A stretch of 64,000 nucleotides of DNA from an uncultured Oscillibacter sp. Lineage in GTDB: Bacteria; Bacillota; Clostridia; Oscillospirales; Oscillospiraceae. This document shows positions 19,740 to 28,932 of this stretch, one piece after another (within the stretch, counting starts at the first letter, position 1; each line of letters begins with the position of its first letter). The notes beneath the pieces were generated by a model, which did no database searches, was not told where the DNA came from, and saw only the letters and a list, made by a program, of their open reading frames with translations. The position numbers were made by a program, and so were the translations under genes. The DNA lies in assembly GCA_947365245.1 (NCBI GenBank), contig CANAWG010000002.1, positions 1 to 64,000 on the forward strand. Direction: 5' to 3'.

Positions 19740-20111
19740 ATGACAAAAATTGAATGTGTGAAAGAGCGTGATGTGGAGATTGCGGTCGTCTCCGGCGACG
19801 AGAGAGTCATTACGGACGTTTCGTCCGCTTTGGACCTGATGATGCGCGTAAAATACGAGACGGGCGCGTCCCGGATCGCCATTGACAAGAATCTGATCTG
19901 CGAGGACTTCTTCATCCTCAGCTCGGGCCTGGCCGGGGAGGTCCTCCAGAAATTCATCAACTACCACGTAAAGGCCGCCGTCTACGGCGACTACTCCCGC
20001 TACACCAGCAAGCCCCTGCGGGACTTCATCTACGAGTCCAACAACGGGCGCGACTTCTTCTTTGTGGCCGCCCGGGAGGAGGCCGTCGAAAAACTGGCGG
20101 GGGCAAAATAA
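19740..20111 (+). CDS. DUF4180 domain-containing protein
   Basis: A 123 aa protein of the DUF4180 family, function unknown. The pattern AIDKNLICEDFFILSSGLAGEVLQKFINYHVKAAVYGDYS is the conserved core, followed by SKPLRDFIYESNNGRDFFFV. It is cytosolic with no membrane segment. ATG 19740 has AGAAAGGTG upstream. It is monocistronic, between its own consensus promoter and a strong terminator, which suggests steady independent expression. Confidence 0.88.
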   Translation: MTKIECVKERDVEIAVVSGDERVITDVSSALDLMMRVKYETGASRIAIDKNLICEDFFILSSGLAGEVLQKFINYHVKAAVYGDYSRYTSKPLRDFIYESNNGRDFFFVAAREEAVEKLAGAK

Positions 20112-20138
20112 TACCCGCGGCATAGACACCGGTGTGAA

Positions 20139-20175
20139 AACAGGGCTGTCCCGAACGGGACAGCCCTGTTTGTGT
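20139..20175. terminator. Intrinsic terminator after the DUF4180 gene
   Basis: The 15-bp stem AACAGGGCTGTCCCG / CGGGACAGCCCTGTT is followed by TGTGTGTTT. It lies between convergent genes and probably also ends the arcC transcript. Confidence 0.85.
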
Positions 20176-20187
20176 GTTTATCGGATC

Positions 20188-21129
20188 TCACTGGGAGATG
20201 GAGGTGCCCGTCTCCCCGGCGATGCCGGCCTTGGCCCGCTCCAGCAGCGTGATGAGGGCCCTGCGGCCGGGCTTGGACTCGGCGAACTTCACCGCCGCCT
20301 CCACCTTGGGCAGCATGCTGCCGGGGGCGAACTGCCCCTCCGCGGCGTACTGCCGGGCCTCCGCCGGGGTCAGGTGGTCCAGCCACTTCTGATCCGGCTT
20401 GCCGAAGTTCACCGCCACCTTCTCCACGGCGGTGAGGATGATGAGCACGTCGGCGTCCAGCGCCTCCGCCAGCACCTCGCTGGCGAAGTCCTTGTCGATC
20501 ACCGCCGCGGCGCCCTTGAGGTGGTGCCCCTCGGTCTTGAAGACGGGGATGCCGCCGCCGCCGCAGGCCACCACGATGTGGTCGCTCTCCACCAGGGCCT
20601 GGATGGTGTCCAGCTCGATGACGGACACGGGGCTGGGGGAGGCCACCACCCGGCGCCAGCCCCGGCCGGCGTCCTCCATGACGTCATAGCCCCGTTCGTC
20701 CACCATCCGCTTGGCCTCCTCCTCGGTCATGAACGCGCCGATGGGCTTGGTGGGGCACAGGAACGCCGGGTCCTGGGGGTCCACCTCCACCTGGGTCAGC
20801 ACGGTGGCTACGCCCTTTTGGATGTTCCGGTCCAGCAGCTCCTCCCGCAGGGCGTTCTGGAGGTCGTAGCCGATGTAGCCCTGGCTCATGGCCACGCACA
20901 CCGACAGGGGGCAGGGGATGTACTTCTCGGGGTCGGAGCGGGTCAGCTCCGCCATGGCCTTTTGGATCATGCCCACCTGGGGGCCGTTGCCGTGGGCCAC
21001 GACGACCTCGTCGCCCTCCTCGATGAGATCCGCGATGGCCCGGGCGGTCTGCTTCACCGCGGTCATCTGCTCCGGCAGGTTATTGCCCAGGGCGTTGCCG
21101 CCCAGGGCCACTACGATACGCTTACCCAT
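20188..21129 (-). CDS. arcC: Carbamate kinase
   Basis: Makes ATP from carbamoyl phosphate and ADP, giving carbamate (ammonia and CO2). The 313 aa product has the normal length and begins GKRIVVALGGNALGNN. It has VVAHGNGPQVGM, the PTKPIGAFMTEEEA lid region and VVACGGGGIPVF. It is third in the ygeY-ygeW-arcC arm, 29 bp after ygeW. Here it probably drains carbamoyl phosphate released by YgeW rather than by a classical ornithine transcarbamylase; no arcA or arcB is present. Confidence 0.96.
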   Translation of the reverse strand: MGKRIVVALGGNALGNNLPEQMTAVKQTARAIADLIEEGDEVVVAHGNGPQVGMIQKAMAELTRSDPEKYIPCPLSVCVAMSQGYIGYDLQNALREELLDRNIQKGVATVLTQVEVDPQDPAFLCPTKPIGAFMTEEEAKRMVDERGYDVMEDAGRGWRRVVASPSPVSVIELDTIQALVESDHIVVACGGGGIPVFKTEGHHLKGAAAVIDKDFASEVLAEALDADVLIILTAVEKVAVNFGKPDQKWLDHLTPAEARQYAAEGQFAPGSMLPKVEAAVKFAESKPGRRALITLLERAKAGIAGETGTSISQ

Positions 21130-21158
21130 GATTGGTGCAACCTCAAATTCTCAAAAAA

Positions 21159-22349
21159 TCAAAACAGCTTGCGCTTATCGCCGCCGTCCATGGCCATCAG
21201 GGCGGCCACGGGGTCTTTCACCTTGCTCATCAGAATCATGGCGGCGATGATGTAGGGCTTGTAGCTGGCCTCCTTGTACAGGGGCACCAGGTACCGGTCG
21301 AACACGGAGTTGTCCACCTCGCCCTCGGGGCAGCTGAGGCCGGTGATGTCGGCGGGCAGGCAGTGGAGATACAGGGCCTTGCCGTCCTTGGTGCGCTTCA
21401 TCATCTCCTCGGTGCAGGACCAGTTCTTGAAATTGGCGTTCTGGGCCAGGAGCTTCTTCTCCAGCTCGTCGATGCCTTTCTGGTCGCCGGCCTGATAGAG
21501 CTTCGTCCGCTCCTCCATGGCGGCGAAGGGTGCCCAGCTCTTGGGGTAGACGATGTCGGCGCCGTCGAAGGCCTCCTCCATGGTGGCGACCTTGCGGTAG
21601 GAGCCGCCGGTGGCCTGGGCGTTCTTGCGGGCGATCTCCTCCACCTCGGGCATCACGTCATAGCCCTCGGGATGGGCCAGCACCACATCCATGCCGAAGC
21701 GGGTCATGAGGCCGATGACGCCCTGGGGCACGGACAGGGGCTTGCCGTAGCTGGGGGAGTAGGCCCAGGTCATGGCCAGCTTCTTGCCCTTGAGGTTCTC
21801 CACGCCGCCGAACTGGTGGATGATGTGGAGCATATCCGCCATGCACTGGGTGGGGTGGTCCACGTCGCACTGGAGGTTCACCAGGGTGGGCTGCTGCTCC
21901 AGAATGCCGTCCCGGTAGCCCTCTTTCACGGCGTCCATGAAGGTCTTCTGGTATTTGTGGCCCTCGCCGATGAACATGTCGTCCCGGATGCCGATGACGT
22001 CGGCCATGAAAGAGACCATGTTGGCGGTCTCCCGGACGGTCTCGCCGTGGGCAATCTGGCTCTTCTTCTCGTCCAGGTCCTGGACGGTGAGGCCCAGCAG
22101 GTTGCAGGCGGAGGCAAAGGAGAAGCGGGTGCGGGTGGAGTTGTCCCGGAAGATGGAGATGCCAAGGCCCGAGTCAAAGATCCGGGTGGACTTGTTCCGC
22201 TCCCGCAGGTCCCGCAGGGCGTCGGCCACGGTGAAGATGGCGTCCAGCTCCTCGTCGGTCTTGTCCCAGGTCCAGTAGAAGTCGGACTTGTACATGTTGT
22301 TGGTGTGCAGCTTCTCCAGGTGCTTGGCCAGCTCGATGGTCTTAGACAT
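21159..22349 (-). CDS. ygeW: Knotted carbamoyltransferase YgeW
   Basis: An aspartate/ornithine carbamoyltransferase-family member with a trefoil-knotted fold; its true substrate is not settled. The 396 aa product has the carbamoyl-phosphate loop STRTR at 71-75, the HPTQ motif at 175-178 and a late HCLPAD block. FDSGLGISIFRDN and the long GHKYQKTFMDAVKEGYRDG insert are typical of YgeW. I prefer ATG 22349 (AAGGAG 9 bp upstream) to the GTG at 22370, which would place that binding site inside the protein. YgeW has been linked, with YgeX and YgeY, to bacterial purine/urate breakdown. Confidence 0.94.
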   Translation of the reverse strand: MSKTIELAKHLEKLHTNNMYKSDFYWTWDKTDEELDAIFTVADALRDLRERNKSTRIFDSGLGISIFRDNSTRTRFSFASACNLLGLTVQDLDEKKSQIAHGETVRETANMVSFMADVIGIRDDMFIGEGHKYQKTFMDAVKEGYRDGILEQQPTLVNLQCDVDHPTQCMADMLHIIHQFGGVENLKGKKLAMTWAYSPSYGKPLSVPQGVIGLMTRFGMDVVLAHPEGYDVMPEVEEIARKNAQATGGSYRKVATMEEAFDGADIVYPKSWAPFAAMEERTKLYQAGDQKGIDELEKKLLAQNANFKNWSCTEEMMKRTKDGKALYLHCLPADITGLSCPEGEVDNSVFDRYLVPLYKEASYKPYIIAAMILMSKVKDPVAALMAMDGGDKRKLF

Positions 22350-22442
22350 AGTCACATTCTCCTTATTCACGATGTTATTTTATTGGGGACCTTGGGTGGG
22401 GGCGGCCAGAGGGCCGTCCCCACGGGGCCGGCGGGCCCGAAA

Positions 22443-23855
22443 TTATTTGATGTCGTTGTCCGTCAGGCTCTGGCGGAACTCCGTCACGTCGGCGGTCTTG
22501 TTCTCCGGCTTGTAGAGAGGGATGGCGGCGGCGTACACCGCGGCGCAGGTCACCAGGTCCTGCTTCCAGGTGATCTCGTTGGGGGCGTGGGCCTGGCTCT
22601 CCGCGCCGGGGCCGAAGCCCACGCAGGGGATGCCGTACCGGCCCTGGATGGAGACGCAGTTGGTGGAGAAAGTCCACTTGTCCGTCAGGGGACGGCCGGT
22701 GCGCAGGTGCATGGCGTCCTTTTTGGGGTCGGCGTCGGCGTGGCCGATGCGCTCCTCGCCCCACAGGGCGCGGTGGGCGTCCACCAGGGCCTGGACGTGG
22801 GCGGCGCTGGCTTTGTTGATCCAGGTGGGGAAGAAGCACTCGGTCTCATACACGGTGCCGGTCCAGGCGGGACGGTCGTACATGTACATGCTGACCTTCA
22901 CGTCGTCGCCGTATTTCTTCACGCTGGGCAGCTGGCGGATCTCCTCCAGGCAGGAGTCCCAGGTCTCGCCGGCGGTCATGCGGCGGTCGATGGAGATGGC
23001 GCAGCTGTCCGCCACGGCGCAGCGGCTGGGGGAGGTGTAGAAGATCTGGCTGGTGGTGCAGGTGCCCCGGCCCAGGAAGCGGGCGTCCTCGTAGTGCTGG
23101 GGGTTGAACTCCTCGTTGAGCATCTTCACAAGGCCCTTGACGGTGTTGGAGGGGCCGTCGCCGTTTTCGTTCAGGGCCCGGACGTCCTGGAGGATGTCGG
23201 CCATCTTGTAGATGGCGTTGTCGCCCCGCTCCGGGGCGGAGCCGTGGCAGCTGACGCCTTTCACGTCCACCCGGATCTCCATGCGGCCCCGGTGGCCCCG
23301 GTAGATGCCGCCGTCGGTGGGCTCGGTGGAGATGACGAACTCGATCTTGCTTCTGGCGTCCTCGGGACCGTTGAAGTACTTGTTGACGATGTACTGCCAG
23401 CACATGCCGTCGCAGTCCTCCTCCTGCACGGAGCCCACCACCATGATCTTGTAGCCCGCGGGAATGAGGCCCATATCCTTCATGATCTTGGCGCCGTACA
23501 CGGCGGAGGCCATGCCGCCCTCCTGGTCGCTGCCGCCCCGGCCGTAGATGATGTCGTCGGTCTCGTATCCGGTGTAGGGGTCGGACTCCCAGTTGCTGAT
23601 GTTGCCGATGCCGACGGTGTCGATGTGGGAGTCGATGGCGATGATCTTCTCGCCCTGGCCCATCCAGCCGATGACGTTGCCCAGGCCGTCGATCTCCACC
23701 TTGTCATAGCCCAGCTTCTCCATCTCGGCCTTGATGCACATGACCACGTCTTTTTCCTCGCAGCTCTCGCTGGGGTGGGAGATCATGTCCCGCAGGAACC
23801 GGGACATGTCGGCCCTGTAGCCCTCCGCCGCTCTCTTGATCGCCTCAAAATCCAT
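22443..23855 (-). CDS. ygeY: YgeY family M20-type hydrolase (selenium metabolism-linked)
   Basis: A 470 aa zinc hydrolase of the M20 peptidase/deacetylase family, YgeY type. Metal-site motifs are SHIDTV (His, Asp), [10 protein letters not shown] (bridging Asp) and QEEDCDG (Glu pair), with a later [15 protein letters not shown] block carrying the last His. The dimerisation domain is present ([29 protein letters not shown]). It is first in the minus-strand arm, facing the regulator gene across an AT-rich promoter region, with ygeW 93 bp downstream. Its natural substrate is unknown; in the ygeWXY clusters it is a candidate for hydrolysing a carbamoylated or acylated amino acid. Confidence 0.93.
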   Translation of the reverse strand: MDFEAIKRAAEGYRADMSRFLRDMISHPSESCEEKDVVMCIKAEMEKLGYDKVEIDGLGNVIGWMGQGEKIIAIDSHIDTVGIGNISNWESDPYTGYETDDIIYGRGGSDQEGGMASAVYGAKIMKDMGLIPAGYKIMVVGSVQEEDCDGMCWQYIVNKYFNGPEDARSKIEFVISTEPTDGGIYRGHRGRMEIRVDVKGVSCHGSAPERGDNAIYKMADILQDVRALNENGDGPSNTVKGLVKMLNEEFNPQHYEDARFLGRGTCTTSQIFYTSPSRCAVADSCAISIDRRMTAGETWDSCLEEIRQLPSVKKYGDDVKVSMYMYDRPAWTGTVYETECFFPTWINKASAAHVQALVDAHRALWGEERIGHADADPKKDAMHLRTGRPLTDKWTFSTNCVSIQGRYGIPCVGFGPGAESQAHAPNEITWKQDLVTCAAVYAAAIPLYKPENKTADVTEFRQSLTDNDIK

Positions 23856-23911
23856 GATACAGCCCTCCGTGAAAATATTTTAGAGGTCGCCCTCCGGTTG
23901 CTTACAGCCAT

Positions 23912-23939
23912 ATCATATCACAAGTTTTACCGTTGTCAA
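23912..23939 (-). promoter_or_regulatory. Promoter of ygeY-ygeW-arcC
   Basis: On the minus strand TTGACA (23939-23934), a 16 bp spacer and TATGAT (23917-23912), about 55 bp before the ygeY ATG. Confidence 0.65.
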
Positions 23940-23979
23940 ACAAAAATTTTGAAAACCAAAAAAATTTTTTGCAAAAGTG

Positions 23980-24007
23980 TTGATTTATACAAAAAGTGTG
24001 GTATTAT
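23980..24007 (+). promoter_or_regulatory. Promoter of the divergent regulator/PLP-enzyme arm
   Basis: TTGATT (23980-23985), a 16 bp spacer and TATTAT (24002-24007) in an AT-rich patch shared with the divergent ygeY promoter. The two promoters are about 40 bp apart, so one bound regulator could affect both. Confidence 0.55.
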
Positions 24008-24064
24008 ATAGATGTGCAACAGAGCATTTAGACAAGACTGCCATAGAAAGCGAGGGGATCGCTT

Positions 24065-24712
24065 ATAGAAAGCGGAAAACTGGAGCTGCTCAAGCAGGTG
24101 GCGGCGGGCATCGCGGCCCAATTCGGCAGCAGCTGCGAGGTGGTGATCCACGATCTGAGCCGGAACCCGGATCACAGCATCGTCCACATCGTCAACGGCC
24201 ACGTCTCCGGCCGGAAGGTGGGGGACGGCGCGTCCCATGTGGTGATGGAGCAGCTGCAGACCAACGACCCCCAGCCCCGGGACCACCTGTCCTACCTGAT
24301 GAAGACCCCGGACGGCAAGATTTTAAAGTCCTCCACCGTCTACATCCGGGGCGGCAAGGGAAGGGTCTCCGCCATCCTTGCCATCAACTACGACATCTCC
24401 GCCCTCTTGATGGTGGAGAGCGCCCTCCACGGCCTGGTCTCCACCGAGGAGCCCCAGCCCGCGGAGCCGGAGAAAATCGTCAACATCAACGACCTGCTGG
24501 AGGAGCTGATATCGCAGTCCGTGGCGCTGGTGGGCAAGCCCGTGGCGCTGATGAACAAGGACGACAAGGTCCGGGCCATCCAATTTTTGAATCAGAACGG
24601 CGCGTTTCTGGTCACCAAGTCCGGCGACAAGGTCGCCAAATACTTCGGGATCTCCAAGTACACCTTGTATTCCTATATCGACACAAAACTGGAGGAGGAC
24701 ACACCATCATGA
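24065..24712 (+). CDS. YheO/DauR-like transcriptional regulator (PAS-like + HTH)
   Basis: About 215 aa. An N-terminal YheO-type PAS-like sensor domain (AAQFGSSCEVVIHDLSRN, IVHIVNGHVSGRKVG) is followed by a C-terminal HTH region (FLVTKSGDKVAKYFGISKYTLYSYI). Relatives such as DauR control amino-acid catabolic genes. The start is uncertain. The conserved segment KLELLKQVAAGIAAQFG begins upstream of the first conventional codon (GTG 24098). GAGGGGAT at 24053-24060 points to ATA 24065 as initiator, and an in-frame stop lies at 24044. CTG 24080 is another option. Its stop overlaps the next gene by 4 bp (ATGA), so it is coupled to the catabolic genes it probably controls. Confidence 0.8.
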   Translation: MESGKLELLKQVAAGIAAQFGSSCEVVIHDLSRNPDHSIVHIVNGHVSGRKVGDGASHVVMEQLQTNDPQPRDHLSYLMKTPDGKILKSSTVYIRGGKGRVSAILAINYDISALLMVESALHGLVSTEEPQPAEPEKIVNINDLLEELISQSVALVGKPVALMNKDDKVRAIQFLNQNGAFLVTKSGDKVAKYFGISKYTLYSYIDTKLEEDTPS

Positions 24713-26184
24713 TCGACCTTTCCGTCAACAAGCAGGGGCTTGAACACAACATCAAAAAGGCCAGGGAAAACGGCATCCTCATCCCCACCATTGCCCAGAT
24801 GCAGCACCCGGAGACCATCCCCGAGAAAGTGCAGAGCCGCCTGAAGACCCTGGGCCTCTGGGACGTGGACCCCATGAACCTGTTCCGCATCACCTGGAAG
24901 AACGAGGCAAAGGAGTCCGGCGGCCTCTTCCAGGCCGTGCCCAACTACATCGAGCTGCCCCCCGTCCTCACCGGCGTGCCCTGCCGGATCATCGCCATGG
25001 CGGGCAAGTGGTTCCCCACCGGCTGCCACAAGGTCGGGGCCTCCTTCGGGTGCCTGGCCCCCCGCCTGGTGACGGGCCAGTTTGACGTGGACGTCCACAA
25101 GGCCGTGTGGCCCTCCACCGGCAACTACTGCCGGGGCGGCGCCTTCAACTCCCGCCTGCTGGGGGCCCAGGGCGTGGCCATCCTCCCGGCGGAGATGTCC
25201 AAGGAGCGCTTCGACTGGCTCCACGAGATCGGCGCCGAGGTCATCGCCACCCCCGGCTGCGAGTCCAACGTCAAGGAGATCTTCGACAAGACCAACGAGC
25301 TCAAGCAGGACCCCCAGTACATGATCTTCAACCAGTTTGAGGAGATGGGGAACCCCCTCTGGCACTACAACGTCACCGGAAACGCCCTGGCGGACGTGTT
25401 CGAGGCCGTGAAACGCCCCGGCGACCGCTTCGCCGCCGCCGCCTTTACCTCCGGCTCCGCCGGCACCATGAGCGCGGGCGACCGGCTCAAGGAGCTGTAT
25501 CCCCACCTGAAGCTGGCGGTGGGCGAGGCCCTCCAGTGCCCCACCATTTTGAACAACGGCTTCGGCGGCCACCGCATCGAGGGCATCGGCGACAAGCACA
25601 TCCCCTGGATCCACAACGTGCGCAACACCGACATGGCCATCGCCATCGACGACGAGGACAGCCAGCGTCTGCTGCGCCTGTTCAACACCCCGGAGGGGCA
25701 GAAGTATCTCAAGGAGGCCCTGGGCCTGGACGGCGAGCTCATTGAAAAGCTCACCTGGCTTGGCATCAGCGGCATCGCCAACGTCCTGTGCTGCATCAAG
25801 ATGGCCAAGTACTACGAGCTCACGGAGCGGGACGTGGTGGGCACGGTGCTCACCGACAGCGCCGCCATGTACGGCAGCCGCGTCGCCGAGCTCAACGACC
25901 AGTACGGTCCCTACACCGTCCAGGCGGCGGAGCTGGACCACAACCTGCATATACTGGGCCTCAAGACCGACAACCTGATGGAGATGACCTACGCCGACCG
26001 CAAGCGGGTCCACCACCTGAAATACTACACCTGGGTGGAGCAGCAGGGCAAGGACATGCACGACCTCAACGACCTGTGGTACGACACCGAGGGCACCTGG
26101 GACGCCGTCCACAAGCAGGCCAAGGACCTGGATGCGCTGATCGAGGCCTTCAACGAGGAGACCGGCGTTTTGAAGAGCCTGTAA
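24709..26184 (+). CDS. Fold-type II PLP-dependent enzyme, unassigned
   Basis: A 491 aa PLP enzyme related to the cysteine synthase / threonine synthase / diaminopropionate lyase superfamily. The probable PLP Lys is K108 in WFPTGCHKVGASFG, with the phosphate/substrate loop PSTGNYCRGGAF near residue 136. It is longer than most members of the fold. It starts 4 bp inside the regulator gene, with GGAGGAGG upstream. In ygeWXY clusters of other bacteria the PLP enzyme is the diaminopropionate ammonia-lyase YgeX; this protein occupies a similar place but does not read as a clear YgeX. Beta-elimination or beta-replacement on an amino acid is likely; substrate unknown. Confidence 0.82.
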   Translation: MIDLSVNKQGLEHNIKKARENGILIPTIAQMQHPETIPEKVQSRLKTLGLWDVDPMNLFRITWKNEAKESGGLFQAVPNYIELPPVLTGVPCRIIAMAGKWFPTGCHKVGASFGCLAPRLVTGQFDVDVHKAVWPSTGNYCRGGAFNSRLLGAQGVAILPAEMSKERFDWLHEIGAEVIATPGCESNVKEIFDKTNELKQDPQYMIFNQFEEMGNPLWHYNVTGNALADVFEAVKRPGDRFAAAAFTSGSAGTMSAGDRLKELYPHLKLAVGEALQCPTILNNGFGGHRIEGIGDKHIPWIHNVRNTDMAIAIDDEDSQRLLRLFNTPEGQKYLKEALGLDGELIEKLTWLGISGIANVLCCIKMAKYYELTERDVVGTVLTDSAAMYGSRVAELNDQYGPYTVQAAELDHNLHILGLKTDNLMEMTYADRKRVHHLKYYTWVEQQGKDMHDLNDLWYDTEGTWDAVHKQAKDLDALIEAFNEETGVLKSL

Positions 26185-26215
26185 GGCATCCCAAACGCCG
26201 GACGGAGGAGAGCAC

Positions 26216-27457
26216 ATGAAATACGTCAAGCACGGAAAATGCGTCAGGTGCGGCCGGACCTACCCGGCGGCGCCGGACCTCACCACCTGCGAATGCGGCG
26301 GCATTCTGGACATTGTATACGACTACGACGCCATCAGGGCCGATCTCACCAAGGAGATTTTGGCCGCCCGGCCGGAGCGGTCCATGTGGCGTTACCGGGA
26401 GCTGCTGCCCATCGAGGACAGCACGGCCCCCACGCCATTGCGGGTGGGCTGGTCCCCCCTCTATGAGGAGCCCCGCCTTGCGGAAATGCTGGGCTTGAAG
26501 CGCCTGTGGGTCAAGGACGACGGCCAGAACCCCACCGCCTCCCTGAAGGACCGGGCCAGCGCCATGGCAGTGGCCAAGGCCCGGGAGGCGGGGGCGAAAG
26601 TCATCGCCTGCTCCTCCACCGGCAACGCCGCGTCGTCTCTGGCGGGCAACGCGGCGGCGGCGGGCCTTGCCACCTACATCTTCGTCCCCTCCCGGGCCCC
26701 CAAGGGCAAGGTGGCCCAGCTGATGACCTTCGGCGCAACGGTGATCTCCGTCCAGGGCAGCTACGAGGAGACTTTCGAGCTCTCCAAACAGGCCATTGAC
26801 AAATGGGGCTGGTACAACCGCAACGCCGCCATCAACCCCTATCTCTCCGAGGGCAAGAAGACCGTGGCCCTGGAGATCATGGAGCAGCTGGAGTGGAACG
26901 TGCCGGACTACATCGCCATCAGCGTGGGGGACGGCTGCACCATCGCGGGCCTCTGGAAGGGCCTCAAGGACCTGTACGCCATCGGCTTCATCGACCGTCT
27001 CCCCCGCCTGATCTCCGCCCAGGCGGCGGGCTGCTGTCCGCTGAACCGCGCCATTGAGACCGGGGAGGACTGGCGCCCCATGGAGGAGAACACCCTGGCG
27101 GACTCCATCGCCGTGGGCGTGCCCCGGAACGCCGACAAGGCCCTCCTGGCCATTCGGGAGTCCCATGGATTGACGGTCAACGTCTCCGATGAGGAGATCA
27201 TGGACGCCCAGAAGCTGCTGGGCCGCACCTGCGGCGTCTTCGGCGAGCCGGCGGGCGTCACCGGCACGGCGGGGGTGAGAAAGCTCTGTGAGCAGGGCGT
27301 GATCGGGAGGGACGACACCGTGGTCAGCGTGGTGACGGGCAACGGCCTCAAGGATGTGGCCAATGCTATCAAGGCCTGCGGCGAGCCCATCTCCATCCCC
27401 TCCGACATGGACCGCCTGCTGGAGGCTTTCGCGGAGCGCCGGATCACCCCGGACTGA
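26216..27457 (+). CDS. Threonine synthase-like PLP enzyme with zinc ribbon
   Basis: A 413 aa fold-type II PLP enzyme. An N-terminal zinc ribbon (C9-x2-C12 ... C25-x-C27) is followed by the PLP Lys K111 in GQNPTASLKDRAS, the CSSTGNAASSLAGNAAAAG loop and SVGDGCTIAG. It resembles threonine synthases. Placement between another PLP enzyme and an importer, away from thr genes, suggests a catabolic or side role, for example on a phosphorylated or carbamoylated amino acid. GGAGGAGAGCAC precedes ATG 26216. A gap of 31 bp separates it from the upstream PLP enzyme gene. Confidence 0.85.
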   Translation: MKYVKHGKCVRCGRTYPAAPDLTTCECGGILDIVYDYDAIRADLTKEILAARPERSMWRYRELLPIEDSTAPTPLRVGWSPLYEEPRLAEMLGLKRLWVKDDGQNPTASLKDRASAMAVAKAREAGAKVIACSSTGNAASSLAGNAAAAGLATYIFVPSRAPKGKVAQLMTFGATVISVQGSYEETFELSKQAIDKWGWYNRNAAINPYLSEGKKTVALEIMEQLEWNVPDYIAISVGDGCTIAGLWKGLKDLYAIGFIDRLPRLISAQAAGCCPLNRAIETGEDWRPMEENTLADSIAVGVPRNADKALLAIRESHGLTVNVSDEEIMDAQKLLGRTCGVFGEPAGVTGTAGVRKLCEQGVIGRDDTVVSVVTGNGLKDVANAIKACGEPISIPSDMDRLLEAFAERRITPD

Positions 27458-27540
27458 TTTCCGGCGGACCTTTTGGCGGATCTTTAAAAAAACAGAGGGC
27501 AAAATACGCCGCATTTCTGCCAAAAACAAGAAAAAATTGA

Positions 27541-27569
27541 TTGTATTTTCCAGCGCTTTCTTGTATGAT
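27541..27569 (+). promoter_or_regulatory. Possible internal promoter before the BMP importer genes
   Basis: TTGTAT (27541-27546), a 17 bp spacer and TATGAT (27564-27569), about 70 bp upstream of the binding-protein gene. The 181-bp gap before that gene also fits an extra promoter. Confidence 0.5.
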
Positions 27570-27638
27570 GGTAGTGATGGGAGCGTTCCCTCCCATTCGG
27601 TTCCTTTCCACACTGAATTACTAAGGAGGAAAACCAGA

Positions 27639-28919
27639 ATGAAGAAGTTTCTTGCAATCCTGCTGTCTCTGGTGATGGTTTTGAGCCTGGCCGCCTGCGG
27701 AGGCGGCAATGGCGGTGAGACCACCCCGCCCGCCGACAGCGGCACCTCTGAGCCCGCCGGCGACCAGGGCGGTACGGACGCCCCCGAGGCCAAGACCGTG
27801 AAGGTGGGCCTGATCTGCATCGGCGACGAGAACGACCAGGGCTATACCTACAACTTTATCCGCGGCAAGGAGGCCGCCACCGAGGCCCTGGCCGCCAAGG
27901 GCATCAACGTGGAGTGGGTCCCTAAGTGGAACATCGGCGAGGACTCCGGCTGCGAGGACGCCAACATTGAGCTGGCGGACGAGGGCTGCCAGCTGATTAT
28001 CAACAACTCCTTCGGCTTTGAGCCCTTCATGCTGAAGGTGGCTCCGGACTATCCCGACATTGAGTTCATCTCCTGCACCAACCAGGCCTCCTGGGGCGAC
28101 GATCTGGACAACACCCACAACGCTTTCGCCAACATCTACGAGGGCCGGTACCTGGCCGGCGTCGTGGCGGGCATGAAGCTCCAGCAGATGATCGACGAGG
28201 GGACCATCACCGCCGACAAGGCCGTCATCGGCTACGTGGGCGCGTTCTCCTTTGCCGAGGTCATCTCCGGCTTCACCAGCTACTTCCTGGGCGCCCGGTC
28301 CGTGTGCCCCAGCGTGACCATGAAGGTCCAGTTCGTGGGCTCCTGGTCCGACGCCACCGAGGAGGCCAACGCCGCCTCCGCCCTGGCGGACATGGGCTGC
28401 GTCATGATCTCCCAGCACTCCGACAACACCACCCCCGCCACCACCGCCCAGTCCAAGGGCGTCTTCCACACCGGCTACAACAACGACATGATCAGCGTTG
28501 CCCCCGAGGCCTCCCTCATCGGCACCCGGATCGACTGGGCCCCCTACTTTGAGTACGCCATCGAGGCCGTGGCCAACGGCGAGAGCTTCGATCAGGACTG
28601 GTGCCACGGCATGGACGAGGGCGCCGTGGTCATGACGGACCTCAACGAGGCCATCGCCGCCCCCGGCACCGCCGAGAAGCTGGCGGAGGTGGAGGAGCAG
28701 ATCCGCTCCGGCAAGCTGCAGGTGTTCGACACCAGCACCTTCACCATCGAGGGCAAGCCCCTGGAGAGCGCTTTCGCCCTGGACACCGACGGTGACTTCA
28801 CCCCCGACTCCGAGGAGGCCGTGTTTGACGGCGCGTTCCACGAGTCCTACTTCCAGTCCGCTCCGTACTTTAACCTGCCTATTGACGGGATCGAGCGGCT
28901 GAACGAAGCGTTCGGCTGA
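27639..28919 (+). CDS. BMP family ABC transporter substrate-binding lipoprotein
   Basis: A 426 aa extracellular solute-binding protein of the Bmp/PnrA family, whose known members bind purine nucleosides. The signal peptide ends at the lipobox Cys20 (VLSLAAC). A Gly/Thr/Pro-rich linker follows, then the periplasmic-binding fold beginning KTVKVGLICIGDENDQGYTYNF. Further blocks are IYEGRYLAGVVAGMKL, VGAFSFAEVISGFTSYF and GVFHTGYNNDMISVAPEA. ATG 27639 follows CTAAGGAGG. The ATPase and two permeases are downstream, after an intervening terminator-like hairpin. The solute may be a nucleoside or the substrate of the neighbouring enzymes. Confidence 0.94.
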   Translation: MKKFLAILLSLVMVLSLAACGGGNGGETTPPADSGTSEPAGDQGGTDAPEAKTVKVGLICIGDENDQGYTYNFIRGKEAATEALAAKGINVEWVPKWNIGEDSGCEDANIELADEGCQLIINNSFGFEPFMLKVAPDYPDIEFISCTNQASWGDDLDNTHNAFANIYEGRYLAGVVAGMKLQQMIDEGTITADKAVIGYVGAFSFAEVISGFTSYFLGARSVCPSVTMKVQFVGSWSDATEEANAASALADMGCVMISQHSDNTTPATTAQSKGVFHTGYNNDMISVAPEASLIGTRIDWAPYFEYAIEAVANGESFDQDWCHGMDEGAVVMTDLNEAIAAPGTAEKLAEVEEQIRSGKLQVFDTSTFTIEGKPLESAFALDTDGDFTPDSEEAVFDGAFHESYFQSAPYFNLPIDGIERLNEAFG

Positions 28920-28932
28920 TTTCAAAACGGCA

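Noticed and set aside
21132..24011. Very long plus-strand frame (about 959 codons) opposite ygeW and ygeY
   Set aside because: It is antisense to two well-recognised enzymes and shows the His/Val/Gly/Ala-rich composition produced by GC-rich third positions; no family resemblance.
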